Assembly: GCF_019578655.1 (NCBI RefSeq)
Contig: NC_063263.1
Coordinates: forward strand, 25,171,001-25,235,000
Direction of reading: 5' to 3'
DNA length: 64,000 bases
Origin: Ricinus communis
Lineage: Eukaryota > Streptophyta > Magnoliopsida > Malpighiales > Euphorbiaceae
Part shown: piece after piece, positions 20,016 through 33,556 of the stretch
How the letters are laid out: each line of letters begins with the position of its first letter
How positions within the stretch are numbered: the first letter of the stretch is position 1
Position numbers and translations under genes: made by a program
Notes under the pieces: generated by a model
Databases searched by the model: none
The model's input: the letters and a program-made list of their open reading frames with translations, nothing else
Told to the model about the DNA's origin: nothing

Positions 20016-22890
20016 CTTTTTGAAATTAATTTAGACCTAATTGTTAGAAAAATTAAGTTTGAGTGTCAAAACAATAATTTTTTACAAGATTAAGGACTAA
20101 ACTGTAAATTTTAAAACCTCCTCTATAGATCGAGTCAGCTCTTTATAGATCCGATTGGATTTTAACACCCGGACGTCGTTTTTCCGAACAATTTTATGTC
20201 CAAATACAGATTCTAGAAGGTTTTCTTGATGATAATCATTGTTTTATCGATCATTACTTAAATTTTAAATAAATAAAATAGATATTTATCCGTATTTCCT
20301 AAAAGTTATCCATTTTTCCAGGGTATCCTTTGAAACCCTACTTTTATAAATAGAAATAAGTGTTTAGGATTTCAAGGAGAAATAAAAAATTAAAATTCAA
20401 TTGTAAGTGAAATCAAGAGAGAAGAAATATTGAGAAAGAAAAAATAGAGAGAAAATCAAAAGAGAACAAAAAGCAAAGCATTATCGATCATAGTTAATAT
20501 TCAAGGATCCAAGCCACTTAAGAGATAGCGATTTTAAGAAACAAGCCAATTAAGAAAGAGCTTTTTTGGAAACTTTAGCGATTTTAAGAAACAAGCCAAT
20601 TAAGAAAGAGCTTTTTTGGAAACTTTCTTTTCAATTGACAGATGATTTTACAAAGCTAGATCCAGCTCTGGATTCCTACCCAGTTTTTGATTCAATTGCC
20701 TCCTCATCGCTCGAGACTCGCAGATTCAACATCCACGGTGACAACCTGAGGGTTCCTTCCATCATATATCTGCATCCATCATAAAAATTGGTTCTTTCAT
20801 CTCTCTTGTGTTTTCTTATATATTATTTGTTCTTAAAAGCATTATTAGAGTTTTGATCTTTGATAAATATTATAATAATAGGGTTTTGAATATGATATTA
20901 AGAACTTTAGGTTTTTTTAGATATGATGTTTTGCCATTTAGGGTGTTAGATTTTATTAAAAACATGTTATAGGGTTAATATTTAGATCTCTTTGTTAATA
21001 TGATTAAGTAATTAAGCTTGATAAACTATGATTCTTTTTTTTTTATAATCTTCTGTTAGTTTATAAGATTTAGGGTTAGCGATTTAGGGTTCTGTTTGGC
21101 TTCTATAACTTTTATTTTGATGTTCTTATCTATTTTATCTCATTCTAATTAATTTTTTAACATTTGTGCATGTGGAAATCGGCTTTAGTGATGCGAGATT
21201 ATACTAGGAATTGAAGGAATCAAATAAAACTTGCCCTAAGACCCTAGAGCCGATTAGATCTACATTGAGCCGATCGGCTCTTCATGCATAGTCGGTCGGC
21301 TGATCAAGCCAGACACTATATTTTATGTACTTTTTGCGTATTTCAATGTATCTTTGGCCCTTGTATAGTTTTAGATCCTTCGAGTGTTACAATTATAGTT
21401 GTAGGCGGGTTATAATAGTTAAGATCTTTTTTTTCTTTTTGCTTTTTTTTCTTTATTTTTGTATACTAACCCAATAAATGATTAAGTAACTGATTAATCA
21501 AAATGGGCCACAAAAAATTGATTGAACATGAATTTGGTAATCTAATAGGCTAATCAACCTTAACTAGGCTTGAAACTCTAAAATCCAAGTAGACTAGCGG
21601 GCTTTGGCATGTTTAGCTAAGGTTTGAATTTAGTTATAGTTAAGATCACAATGAATGGGTCTTCTTATAACAAGTAGTCCATTATGCTTAGGGGTTGGAA
21701 TCCAAAGAGCATAACATGTAATTGGGCTAGAATAAATAAGCTTAAACATAATTAGTTAGTAAGGTAGATTAACAATGGGTTGGGCTTGAATAAAATAGGC
21801 TAGACTTAGGTGTATTGTATGTTGTTTTTATATACATGTCTATAAATTACTTGCATTTATAGAGAAAACTTTATTAAACAATAAATTTAAAGACTATATA
21901 CATAAATAAGAAAGTTAGCTTCTGGATCCATCTTTGGACTTTGTGGTATAAGATTCCTTATGGAATCTGAGAAACACCACTCATTACTAAAAGTATCCTA
22001 ATGATTACCCTGGTGATGACTCCTATCTCCACGCTAATCTCAGTGATTAGTTAGCGTGTTCCTAATTAGATTGAAAAGCATTACAATGTCATAGTCGAGA
22101 CATTTGGGTGCGCGCCCGAAACTGCCACCCATATGCTTTTTTTTTGGGTTTTATTTCTTTGCTTTATTTTGATAATGGCAAATAATTGTTATATGATTGT
22201 TAACTAAAATTGCACATCTAGACTTAGGTCATCAAACTTGGACTTTAGCATGCAATTTATAGTCCATTAGGTTAACATATTGGTAAGTTTGAGCTTAATT
22301 AAAATTCAATTAGACTTAGTGAGCTTTTCTATATTTAATTAATTAATCAACTCACTTGGGATAGAATCACTGAATCAAGTCTTGGCATATAAGATGTAGC
22401 CCATTTAGGTTAAAAATTTGTTAATTAAAACATAATTTATAATTGAGGTAGACCAGGTGGAGCCTCTTTGTACGTAATTGAATAGTTAATTTAGGCTAAA
22501 AATATAATTGGGAATTGAGCTAAACCTAAAATGGGTTAGATTTAGATAGACCTCACATGCTGTAGTGCTTGATGTGTAATAATATAACTGTTGCATTTAT
22601 AGAATATTATCCGTTAAACAATAAAATTAAAGACAAAGATACACAAATAAGGAAGTTGGCTTCTAGATCCATCTCTAGATTTATGACATAAGCTTCCTTA
22701 TGGAATCTATAAACGTCACTCATTAGTAAAAGTGTCCTGGTGAATTACCTGGATGACAACTCCCATCTCCATGCTAGTTTCTGTGATTAGTTAGAGTGTT
22801 CCTATTTGGTTGAAAAAAATCTTGCAGTGTCGTAGTCACTAGAGACACTTTGGTATGCATCTAACGTCGCCCATAGCACCAATAGCAGCA
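20016..22890 (+). repeat. Repeat family R1, copy 1 (with 3' part duplicated)
   Basis: Unclassified dispersed repeat. A promoter-like part has TATAAATA near 20345 and an A/G-rich leader to about 20500. The block from about 20640 (GATCCAGCTCTGGATTCC, then GGTGACAA) onward matches the reverse complement of 45400 down to 43805. Its last 0.72-0.75 kb is present twice in direct orientation (about 21420-22135 and 22136-22890), each ending in CTTATGGAATCT, CTCCATGCTA-like and GTCATAGTC-like blocks. Motifs GCCGATCGGCTC and TCGGTCGGCTG at 21255-21305 recall the copia-type LTR near 48000. There is no credible coding sequence; the 20566-20784 frame is not conserved in copy 2. Confidence 0.5.
20526..20625 (+). 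repeat. Exact 50-bp tandem duplication
   Basis: Two identical 50-bp units starting TAGCGATTTTAAGAAACAAG at 20526 and 20576, with no differences, inside the leader-like part of R1. A recent duplication, or an assembly artefact. Confidence 0.85.
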
Positions 22891-25025
22891 CACCAAAACC
22901 TCTGGGTCTGAGGCTCTCCAGCCTCAAATATCAATGAATTCAAGGCTCTGGAGCTTCAAACACTGATGAATTCAAGGCTTCAAAGCCTCATATAGGAAAT
23001 AATTTTAAGGATCTATTTACCTCAGACTTTGCAGCTACAACCTAAAATTATTATTTTATGACTCCACATATTAAAGGCCTATCCCAATTAATATCCTAAA
23101 ATTTATTTCTTGAAATACTCAAAGATGCAAGTTCAAACTTGAAAAATATAAGAAATATTCACGCTCTTGGCCTTTAACATTAAATTAAATCATCACTAAT
23201 ACAATTGTCATATAACTTTACTTCATACCATAGTCATATAAGTTTGCTCGGAAATACACTTTCTTTTGAATATCTCGTATGCAAACTCAATAGCTAGAAG
23301 TAAACTTTTCAGAACATATTTTTTTGACTTATAACCCATTTAAGTTAAAGAGAATAAAAATGAGATATGGCCTTATCCCACACATTTATTAACAAAAAGA
23401 CTCATTTCTTTAGCTAGAACACATGTACACCATTGTATGCTTTATTTTCTATATTTATATGTATTTATTAATTATGCCAACTTAAAAAAAAATACTAATG
23501 GACATATTTTATCATATTTGCATTTCATTCTTGATTTATTAACCATTTGTCATTTATTGGTATATTCAAAGGCCATAAAATCTATAAAAAAATTAAATAA
23601 AAATGTGCACCTTTTGACTTACTTTATTTTGTGTATAGCTGTTGTTATGGATTCTATAGGGACTTCGAGTTCCTTTCTCCCAAGTAAACCTGCCACCAAT
23701 GTAGTTGTTACATAAGTATCTTTCTTATAACCAATTTCCTTTGGATAAAGTTCTCAAATTATATCTCATAAATGTCCTTGTTGTGATTTCGCCTATAAAA
23801 GCTACTCTCACTAGGTACTAACTTTATTTTCATTTCAAATATTATGATGTGGCTTTTAACATACTATATTTGACTTTATAATATGGTCATACTTTTTGTA
23901 TATTTAGATTTGATATAGTTGACGTTGAATAATTAAATGAGATATGGCTATAAAGCCTATATGCAGCCATACCACTTTATAATGCCACAATGATGCACCA
24001 CAACCATATCATAACTCATGCAACCGTATTTTTTATATATGCAGCCACTCCACTCAATACTTTGCATACTACCTGACCATTTTGTACTATGCATCCTTGT
24101 ATTTGTTTGTACTTATTTGTATTACACTTTGAAGATTTGTGCTTTTAGCTACAATTAGAAATTAGAAATAAAACAACATAATACTAGCCATATATTTAGA
24201 GTCACATAAAATAAAACAATACCTTAAGAAACCTATATAACATAAAAAATATAAAAGAAAATACATCAAATAATACAAATCTTATTAACCACTAGTGACC
24301 ACTTTATTGGCCTTAAACTTTCATTTTTTTTTTATTTTAGTTTACCGTTAATCTTTTTTAGCTTAGCCTTAAATAATTGGGTATGCCTCTCCATCTCCTG
24401 ACATGTGAATATAAATTTTCTTTAGCAAAGTAGTATACTAAAGTGATGATTGTTCCTGTTAAATATTTAGAAAAAAGCCTCAACTTAAAATTAACACTAA
24501 ATTGACCAATTCATCACATTGAATAATAAATTTGACAATATGTTTTAAGGTGGAATAGCTAGGAATCCTATAACATCTAGGGTAAAGATTGTCAATGGTA
24601 ATAGTATTTGGGTAAGGCTTATGAATTTTGGTTGGCCTGTTTGTCTTAAACTAGGACCATGCAACTCTTGCATTACATATCTTACATCCTCTATATTTAT
24701 TGGTATTTGTCTTTGTTACTGAGAAAGTTGATTCAACGGATTCCCATATTGAGTAACTGTTGGAAGATTGGCCCTATTCAAAACCTTGACCTTCCATTTC
24801 GTACCTAGTAAGTTGATTGACCGATATTTGGTGAGGCAAATATGGCCTGTCATTATAACAACCATTTGGGTTTGCCACCCATCTTCCTTTCTTTATTTTC
24901 GGCCTGGAAGGCTTAAGGTTCAACTATACTAGTAATCTCCAAATTATTCTTAGGAATTCTATCACTTTTAATAGAAAATTACCCTCCAAATTCTTCTTGG
25001 GTATGTTCTCCCTAGCATTGACATT
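22891..25025. other. Intergenic, AT-rich, nothing recognised
   Basis: No conserved domain, LTR boundary or RNA gene seen. Short open frames such as 23437-23715 are low-complexity and not supported. Confidence 0.4.
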
Positions 25026-25312
25026 TTAATTCTTACTCATATGTCTAATAGGACGACTATTAGTTAACTTTTCACTTATGCCTTGCATAATTTTAAGATG
25101 CATATTTTGAGTTTCTTTAGAACGTATTAAAACTTCTAGCAAAGGATTAACAAAAAGATCAGACACATTAATACCTAGGCCTCCAAGTATATTGGCAGTA
25201 GGTGGTCTGTCAATACCTATTATAGTAGGTGGTAGCGTTTCATAATGCTGAGATGTGCCTTGAGCACCATATTTCTCTCTAACTACTTCTGCAGAACAGA
25301 GATTTCATATCC
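25026..25312 (-). pseudogene. Unidentified coding-like remnant
   Basis: On the minus strand about 95 codons stay open without an obvious start, ending at TAA 25028-25026. Composition is protein-like (YETLPPTIIGIDRPPTAN, then NPLLEVLIRSKE, then MQGISEKL). Sequence further down the minus strand to about 24600 is also protein-like but broken by stops. I do not recognise the family; a gag-like or transposase-linked protein is possible. Confidence 0.25.
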
Positions 25313-26517
25313 TGAGACTTCATAGTCTCTTTATCATTATTATTTCTTATTTTTGGGGTCACTATAGAAAAGTGTCCCACTATGTGTGCCAAATTATGTT
25401 GCGTGCGAATTGCATTGGGCATGCCACGTGTATGGTACATGAACTGTCATAAATTTTATGCTTCTAACTTCTTTCTTGATACAATTATGGGTTTCCAAAT
25501 ATTTTTCAGCCATAATTTGTTAAAATGCGCTACGAAAATGGATTATGAATGATTATAAATATGAATGCAAATTTCTGGAATAATATTGCTTGAATATTCA
25601 AATTATATAAAAGCTTGATTGTAAAGTAAAATACAGATCGAGTTTATTTGCTTAAATTTGTTTGATTTTTTTTTTCTATGTTCTTAGTTGTTTTTTTTTT
25701 CTCACGTCCTCTTTTTCCCTTTCTATTCCTTGCATTTTCGTAACTACCACATAGCATTAATGCAGAATGATAAACCAAACACTTGAAGTGAACAACCGTG
25801 AGTCCTTATCCTTGGAAGCACGAGCACCATGAGCCAAAATCTTAAGTGACTTCTATGGAGGAATTTCAAATAACTTCCTATTTGAATCTTCGTTTCCTCG
25901 CTCTACCTTTTAAATAATCACTAAACCACATGATAAAATTAAAATAATTATTTTAATTAAATCCCTTAATTAATAACTTCCACAAATCGAACTTAATTTT
26001 TAGTTAGATTTTATTAATTTTTAGGTCTCAATTATTTATTTATTAGATTGAAAAAATATGATATAAACAGATAATAACTACAGATAAAACAAGTCAGTAT
26101 CTTGCTATATCATACAAATAACTTGATTAGACAGAATAATAATATTATAAAACAAAACATAGCATATAATATATATTTTTTAAAATGACATTTAAAAAAT
26201 TATAACTATACAATATAAAATTTATTTTTATTTATAATTAATCTAAATTAAAATTAAATTTTTGTAATTATATTGAAATTATTCTGATATAAAATACTAC
26301 TATATAAAAGTTACACATTATAGATGCATAATAACTTTTATAGCAACACGTATTATTATATACCAATAAAATCGATATTACTGTTGAGTTGGTCGAGTCA
26401 ACTCGGTTCATCGCCCGGGCTATATTTTAGACCGAATGGTTTTCATAGGGACTGGTAATTTAAGAACCCCTTCTGGTGCCAAAAGCAGAGCACAAGAAGC
26501 AAAATCGAGAGCGAAAA
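25313..26517. other. Intergenic and upstream region of the J-domain gene
   Basis: AT-rich to about 26380, then more GC-rich next to the gene (TCGAGTCAACTCGG at 26393-26406). A possible TATA-like element, GCTATATTTTAG, lies at about 26419-26430. The promoter is not resolved. Confidence 0.3.
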
Positions 26518-29500
26518 ATGGGAGACAGAACATCATCCACAACCACAGACGACGATTTGCTTCTCAAAAGCTTCTTCGCTGAAGTTAGCGAAGTCGAGAG
26601 AGACAACGAAGTTGCCAGGTTTCTCTCTCTGCACTTTAAAAGAACCATTCTTTTTCTTTTTAATCCCAACTTCGTATAGTGGTACTGTACTGGTAAAATA
26701 TATCATTTCTTGAAATCCATACGCTTAGGAACTTTTATTGCTCTGTGATTGATGGGAATTATTTATGGCATTACATGTTCAAGTAATTCCTGGAATTTTG
26801 TTTTAATTATGCTGCGGCTATATATGTGCTGCAACCTCATAGTGATTGGATTTTTATGTATATTGATGTGAGGAATTTATTATTTTCCCTCCCAACGAAT
26901 TTATATGTTTTTGGCCGATCCCAATTATGGTACTTAAGTTAGGGCTATGAACTATGAACAGGATGGAGCAGGAAGGAGGAAAAATTTGTGCAAGTGTTTT
27001 ACTAGAAATTAAGGAACAGAATATGAATGAAAAAGGAAAAAGAAGAAAATGGGAGAAAGAGATAATCAACTTATTTGATAGACTCTGCGTCTGATTATAA
27101 GATGTTTTAAACATGGGAAAGCTGATTCATTGCTGAGAAACAAGCATACCTTAATGCTAAAAAAGAAAGGGGATAAAATCCTTGTGCCCAATTTTGCTTG
27201 AGATTAAATGCTTTATTATTCTTCTAGAGCGACAGTTTCTTTGGCATTTTTTTTATTACTTGCTGATATATCCGCCCTCATTCTTTATTTTGATCAATTT
27301 CACTACCTTAGCTTTGGTTAGGACCAAAATTTCAATGAAAAGTGCTTGTTTACTTTCCTGTGCTGCGCTTGATCAATTGTTTTTTCTTTTCTATGTTTTT
27401 CTTTTGTTTTTGAGATTTGTTTTAATACTTAAGATTCTTTATTACTTAGCTCATTGTGGACAAGTGTTATTCTATTCTCTTCTAATTGATCATATGGAAA
27501 GTTATAGGATTCTTTCATGCTTCAAGTTGAATCCATTTGAGTATCTAAATCTACCATTTGATGCATCTCTAGAGGATGTGAAGAAGCAATATCGTAAGGT
27601 ATCTTTGTCCCCAAAAAGAGCAATTAAATCAACTTTCTTTATACTTATGGCTTACCTCATTATTTTGCAACTTATTGACACGTTCTTTGTCTAATTTCTG
27701 AAGTTATCTTTGCTGGTTCACCCTGACAAGTGCAAGCATCCACAAGCAAAAGATGCATTTGGTGGTAAGTTTATCTTTGTAGACAACATGATTGCCACTC
27801 TTATATTATGAGGATTTTATTTTCTTTTGCAAGTAAAAGAAATAACAATAATGAAATGAAAAGGTATAAGGACTAGCTTAGTAATTGTTTGCCAATGCCT
27901 TGAGGAAATCAAGGTGATTGTGGGGATATAAGATATAATGGATGAAGTTATTAAAAGCTATTCCTATGGCTCAAAAAGAGTCCGCATATCAATGCATTGG
28001 TTGGATCAAAGACATTTGTTAATTACTGCATACTATCTCTCATTTATTTAAAATGCAATACCTTGAGGCCTTTTATTAGAACTTTAAGGATAGCTAGCAT
28101 TCATTTTGCTCCTTCCTTCCTTTGTCCTTCTATGTTGTTTTAAGCAGTTGGGGAATGATTCAAGTGGTAAGTTCTGAGCATTAAAGGAGAAATCGGTAGT
28201 GTTGCATTTTAAGGTCTTGGACTTCTTATCTTTATCTAATGCTTGACTATCCTAATTCAAAAAATCTAACATCATGTTAAAGTCCTGGCTGATACCTTAA
28301 AAGGCAGAATATGTTATGCATATTTTGCGATGAAGCTGTTGAACTTAAGTTGTTTTATGAGCTACTCACCTCCTCAAAGGGCTTGTTAAGTGGCAATTTA
28401 GGGCTGGAAAAAAATTGTTAGATAAGTACCTAAGGGAAGCTCATATTGGCAAGCAAATGTATGATAAATATTGTTCACATGCATTAATTAATGGCTAATG
28501 TGAGAAAAATAAAATATTAAATAGATAAATAATGAAGAAGAAGAAGATAAAAACAATGGTTTTTTTATTATTATTTATAAATTGATTCAGCATACTCAAG
28601 GAGCATTCAGTCACATTAATAATTCATTTCCTAAACATATTTAATATCCCTATATATAAAGTATTCATCTTATACGGATGGGATGTCATATGAGCGATAT
28701 GGAGGCATGAAAGGAAGAGTGGGCATTGTTAGTGGGCTTAAGACAATGAAGGACCAATTATTGCCTATGCAGTTGTATGGAAGACACATTCCACTTTATG
28801 GTTTTCCTATGGTGCTTTGAATCTAGGGATTTTGGAAGGTGTCTCTATAAAAACTTTAGTGTGATTAAAGAGCTAGGATACGTTTGTTGATTTGAGATAT
28901 TTTTATGGTTGGATCACCGCACCTAATGAGTAAAATGGATGAAACAGAAAGCGCAAAATATATATATATATATATATAAATACAAAGGACATTTAAGGGC
29001 AAGCAATTTGTATCTGTTTTGAAGAACCAGAGTTAGCTTTAATTTGTTCTAGTCAATGTAAAAAGTATTAAATTAAGGGGACATGGTTACCGAGAGAAAT
29101 TAGAACTATCAATATGAAAATTCATGGCCAGTGTTTATAGTTTTGATAAAAGTCATATAGTTTAGAATTTCTTTGGTTATTTTCCCTTTCGCAAAATAGC
29201 ACCTGTTTCTCTATTGATAGTGAAATTAATGTCTTGAAACTTATCAGGAGCTGGAACAAAATCATAAATGTAGAATCGAACTTTGCAAAGAAATCCGCCA
29301 AAATAAACTTCGCAAATTTGTGTAATATATCTGGGCTCTTGTTTGATGTTATGTTTATTGGGTGGTCTTTTAATTCAATTTATTGTTGGTTTAGTGATGA
29401 AGAATAATGATGGCATCAGTAAGTTAACATTAGAGGCAGAGACGTAATTCTAATATATTTCCTGCGGAAGTAAATTGATTTCTTCACTAACATTAGATTG

Positions 29501-32500
29501 TTCACTCATGAGCAGCATTGGCAAAAGCCCAGCAGCTACTACTTGATCAACAAGAAAGAGATTATCTTCTTAGCCAAGTTGTTGCAGCGAAAGGTAAGTT
29601 CAAAATGATTTCCCCATCTTCAGTGAATGATGTGTGAGTTGTTTAAATTCATAGTTCTCTTGAAATTAAAAGACCGTGTCGAACTTTTTGTTTTTCACTG
29701 TAAACATTTTCCTTATCAATATAGGTATAGCATGACAGATAATTTATAACAATTAGGTTATATTTGGGTTTTCTTTTTAATTACTGTGACAATATTAAAG
29801 GAAGAGGTTTAATTTTGAAATTTTGAAGCATTAATATCTAATTATTATCAGTATCTTTAATTTGTAATTATTAAATTGAAAAATGTATTATAGTATAATA
29901 AAATCTCACACAAAGTTATGTATGCATGCATTGTTCATTTGCCTTTCACTTCTTTTTGAATTTCAGCCGCTATAACTTTTCAATCTTCTTTAGATATACT
30001 AATTTTAATCCACATGCATTCAACGTGGACATTGATAGTTGGACTTGTTTTTGTTTATATAATGAAAGCTAAAGTAATAAGAAATTTGGAATTGTGAATA
30101 TTTTTATTGTTAAAAATATAACACAATTTAAATTACAGTTCAATCTGTTTCATTTTCTTTTTGAAAAGAAAAGTTCAATCTGTTTAAATTTAACTTTTTG
30201 AATGGATTTATTTGTTTATGGTTCGAACCCATTATGCAGTAATTCTAACCCACCATGTATCCGATATTTTTTATTCAAATTAGGTAGCTTAATTATATTC
30301 TTAATTTCTTCTTTAAAAAGTGGAGTTATTTTTCTTTTATATGTTTCTTTTAGAAATTGAACTCATCACTAATTTTGTCAATAAATATTATTATTTGTTT
30401 TTATTTTCACCCTTTCTTTTACTGGAGATTTTTCTTTTATTTTTATTTTTATTCAATGTATAATTCAAAATATGTATTTTATAAAATGTACTTTATTTAC
30501 TGGATAAACCCATTCATGATGTATAATTAACATTAAAATTGATTCATTTAATAGAAGTTAAAGATGTTCCAACATATGCATTCCAAAATTTTTTCTTAGA
30601 AGACAAAGAAACACATATCATAATTACAATATATATATATATATATATATAATACCAAGCAACAGTTGGAAAAAAAAAAAAGGGGTCTATTATTGAAACT
30701 AAACATCCATGTGAATTTACTCAAGAGGGAACATTTACTTAATAAGCATGTGAGAAAAGCAAGAGCATCGACAATTCACCAGTTTAATCAATTTAATTAT
30801 TGAAAAGAAGTAACCAAGTCATACTTTTAAAACACTAATATTTGTACTTATATTTAATCTATAATTTTATTTACGAATTCATTTACATCAAATTAGTAAA
30901 AGAGCAAATCTAAAAATTTTAATGATACTAATTATAAGTCCTTTTCAATAAATTTGCCTGTCCTCATCCTGCCCCCAACTCCCCCACTCTATGTTATGTA
31001 TATATATATAAGAAAAGAACTCATATTTAGAGTAATATTTACTGCAGAAGAACTTCTAGCAAAGAGGAAGAAGCAGTTGAAGAAAGATACAGCCTCTAAA
31101 ATAAAGTCATTGGTTGATGAGGTATTAGTCCTTGATGAAACAGTCCATGTATCATATCATGTAGATCTACCTCTATCTCTTATACTGCAATGATCTTGAG
31201 ATTCATTTGAGTGTTAGTACATTTCTCTCATTCTATTATCATGCTTCTTTCTTCCTCAAACTTCTTTTCAATAGTTGTTAATTCCTGATTGATTACTATT
31301 ACTATTTGTTGCACTTGAGATCTACATGAATTGATAATATCTTTTCTAGTCATATTTGTAGAGGAGCCGTTAATATCATTTGCGTGATTTTTTAAACAAA
31401 TTTTTATTTGACATTTTTCGTATATTTTGATGGTGAGAAGTTTGTATATTCCTTCACATTGTTGCGATAGTTACTTGAGTAGTTGAATCACCCTCTTGTG
31501 GCCTTTTGAATTGAAGCCTGGCCTTAAACTTTCTTGTATTTTCCTATATTTTGTTTCAAAAGGGCACACTATGGTAGCTCAGTATGCAAATTGGTTGGTC
31601 CACTACACAGTTTGCTTGTCCAAGGAATTGAAGTTGCCTGTACTTAATATAAGCTTCTACGTAAAGAAACTAAGTTCATTGTCTTTTGGCTGTGAACTAG
31701 GGAAAATATGATCAACTGTATGAAAGGTCCGAGGAGTTTCAGCGGGAGCTCAAATTAAAGGTTCGAGAACTATTAACTGAACAAGAATGGCGCAGGAGGA
31801 AAATGCAAATGAGGGTATGCCGGAAGTTTAATCGTTGTCCTTGTTTGCTAGGTGTTCTAATTAAAATTGCAAACTGATGGTGTCTATATCTTTTTGTATT
31901 TTAGATATCAGAAGAGGAAGGTAGACTAAAGAAGGATGAAGAAGAACAAAAAGAGATTTGGAAGAGAAAGCGTGAACATGAGGAGCAATGGGAAGGAACA
32001 AGAGAACAAAGGGTATGTTTTTGCCTGTTACAGATTATTCTCAGTTAATGTGCCTCACTACTTTAAATTGTTTATTAAATGTGTGATTCTGTCTGGTGAT
32101 ATCTAAAAATCAACATCTCCTAGATTCTAGGTTTCCAACTAATATGGTGTAGTGTATCTGCATGTCATGTAATGTAATTTTTTCTGAAGAAAGCTATTCA
32201 GTGTAACATAACTTTGAAGGCATTTTGGTTTGCCTTATCAGAGAGAGGCTGAAGTTGTTAATCTAGAATTCCATTTGGCTCTAATTCTATGTCGTCGTGA
32301 ATTTCTTGGTCTGTATCCACTTGAATCTGAATCTTTCAGGTGTCCTACGTGAAATTTATAGTTTGAATTCTGTTTCTCTTTTGTTTATATTCAGGGAAAA
32401 GAAATTCATTTTCTTCATTTTGATTTCTGTACCATGATTCTCAGGACCCTCTTCCTGCTTGGAATCTTGAATTAGATGTGGTGGATTCTGGTCATGGGAT

Positions 32501-33125
32501 TTAAATGACTCATGGCTATTCATATTGATCAATACCTGTCCATGAGGTCCATAATTTTAATGGAGAAAATTGATGCTAGGGAACCTTTCTCATAATAAAT
32601 ATGTGACTGCCTTAAACTGTAAATATGCATCACTATCTCTCTCTTTTCTCTGCCTCTCTCAAAGCCTCTTTTTTATGCTGCAAGAAAATTCTCTTACTGG
32701 GTGGAATGCATGAAAACATAATTACAAATAGTTATCCGTGCTTGCTTTGAGAGTTATGAGCTGTGGAAGACAAGGAAGCGGCTCCTATCCTTGAGCACGG
32801 TCCCGATAAGAAAGAAACAATTCTTCAAGCATAAGCATATTACTGTTATTTTCTTTTCAAATTTCAACCCTCTCATGTCTTTTCCACTTGATCACCAGGT
32901 TTCAAGCTGGAGAGATTTCATGAAGACTGGGAAAAAGGTGAGCTATATAGTGATTTTGGGTTCGATATTAGTAATGATGGTTTTTTCAACAAGAGCAGAA
33001 AAAGAAATATTGTTCACAAAATAATTTACGCTCTGCAGGGTAAAAAGGGCGAAATTCGACCACCAAAACTAAAGACTGAGGACCCTAACAAATCTTATGT
33101 TCAAAGGCCTGTAAAGAGAGCTTAA
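26518..33125 (+). CDS. DNAJC8-like: DNAJC8/SPF31-type J-domain protein, 250 aa, nine exons
   Basis: The only intact host gene. Exons: 26518-26618, 27508-27598, 27704-27764, 29516-29593, 31048-31121, 31701-31814, 31905-32012, 32899-32937 and 33039-33125. All introns are GT-AG and phases match, giving 250 codons plus TAA. The J domain spans residues about 42-100 (NPFEYLNL at the start, HPD at 70-72 in exon 3, QQERDYLL at the end). A long charged helical region, probably coiled coil, covers residues 110-215 (LAKRKKQLKKDTASKIKSL, EWRRRKMQMR, REHEEQWEGTREQR). It ends with PPKLKTEDPNKSYVQRP. This order and length match the plant homologue of DNAJC8/SPF31, a nuclear J-domain co-chaperone found with the spliceosome; the HPD motif is needed to stimulate Hsp70 ATPase. 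The start is the ATG of MGDRTSS, directly followed by the conserved DDDLLLKSFFAEVSEVERDN. Introns 3 and 4 are long (1751 and 1454 bp) and AT-rich. Confidence 0.93.
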
Positions 33126-33523
33126 TCATATTGTTTTGGTCTCTTGAGGGCTATGACATTGGCAACCGAGTGTTCCTTATTCAAAGAAGGCTTGGCGTGC
33201 AGCTTTCAAATTGTACTAGTATATGTCCTGGACTCTTGGTAGTAAAAGGACTAATACATTTGACAAGGGACTTGGTTCTTTTTCTTGTGCCATGTTTAGT
33301 GAATTAAAGCAGATATATAATGTATTTACTGATGTGTTTTAGATGATAGTGGCTGTGGACCTGTTAACTGACAATTACCATTCTTATTCTTTTAGCTTTC
33401 TCATCAATTTTCTAGTTTTTTCAGAAAAAGAAAAAGATAAATCATGCCTTATTGTATTAGTTTTCTAATTTTTTATTTTTCTCCCTTTGTAATATCTTCT
33501 TTTTCTTATTCTTATTATTATTA

Positions 33524-33556
<33 letters not shown>

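Noticed and set aside
24340..25320. Endogenous pararetrovirus
   Set aside because: Considered because of the protein-like minus-strand sequence, but no movement, coat or RT motif is visible.
27182..27694. 170-codon open frame overlapping exon 2 of the J-domain gene
   Set aside because: It joins intron 1 sequence to exon 2 and runs into intron 2. The spliced nine-exon model explains the conserved J domain, and the rest is hydrophobic intron translation.
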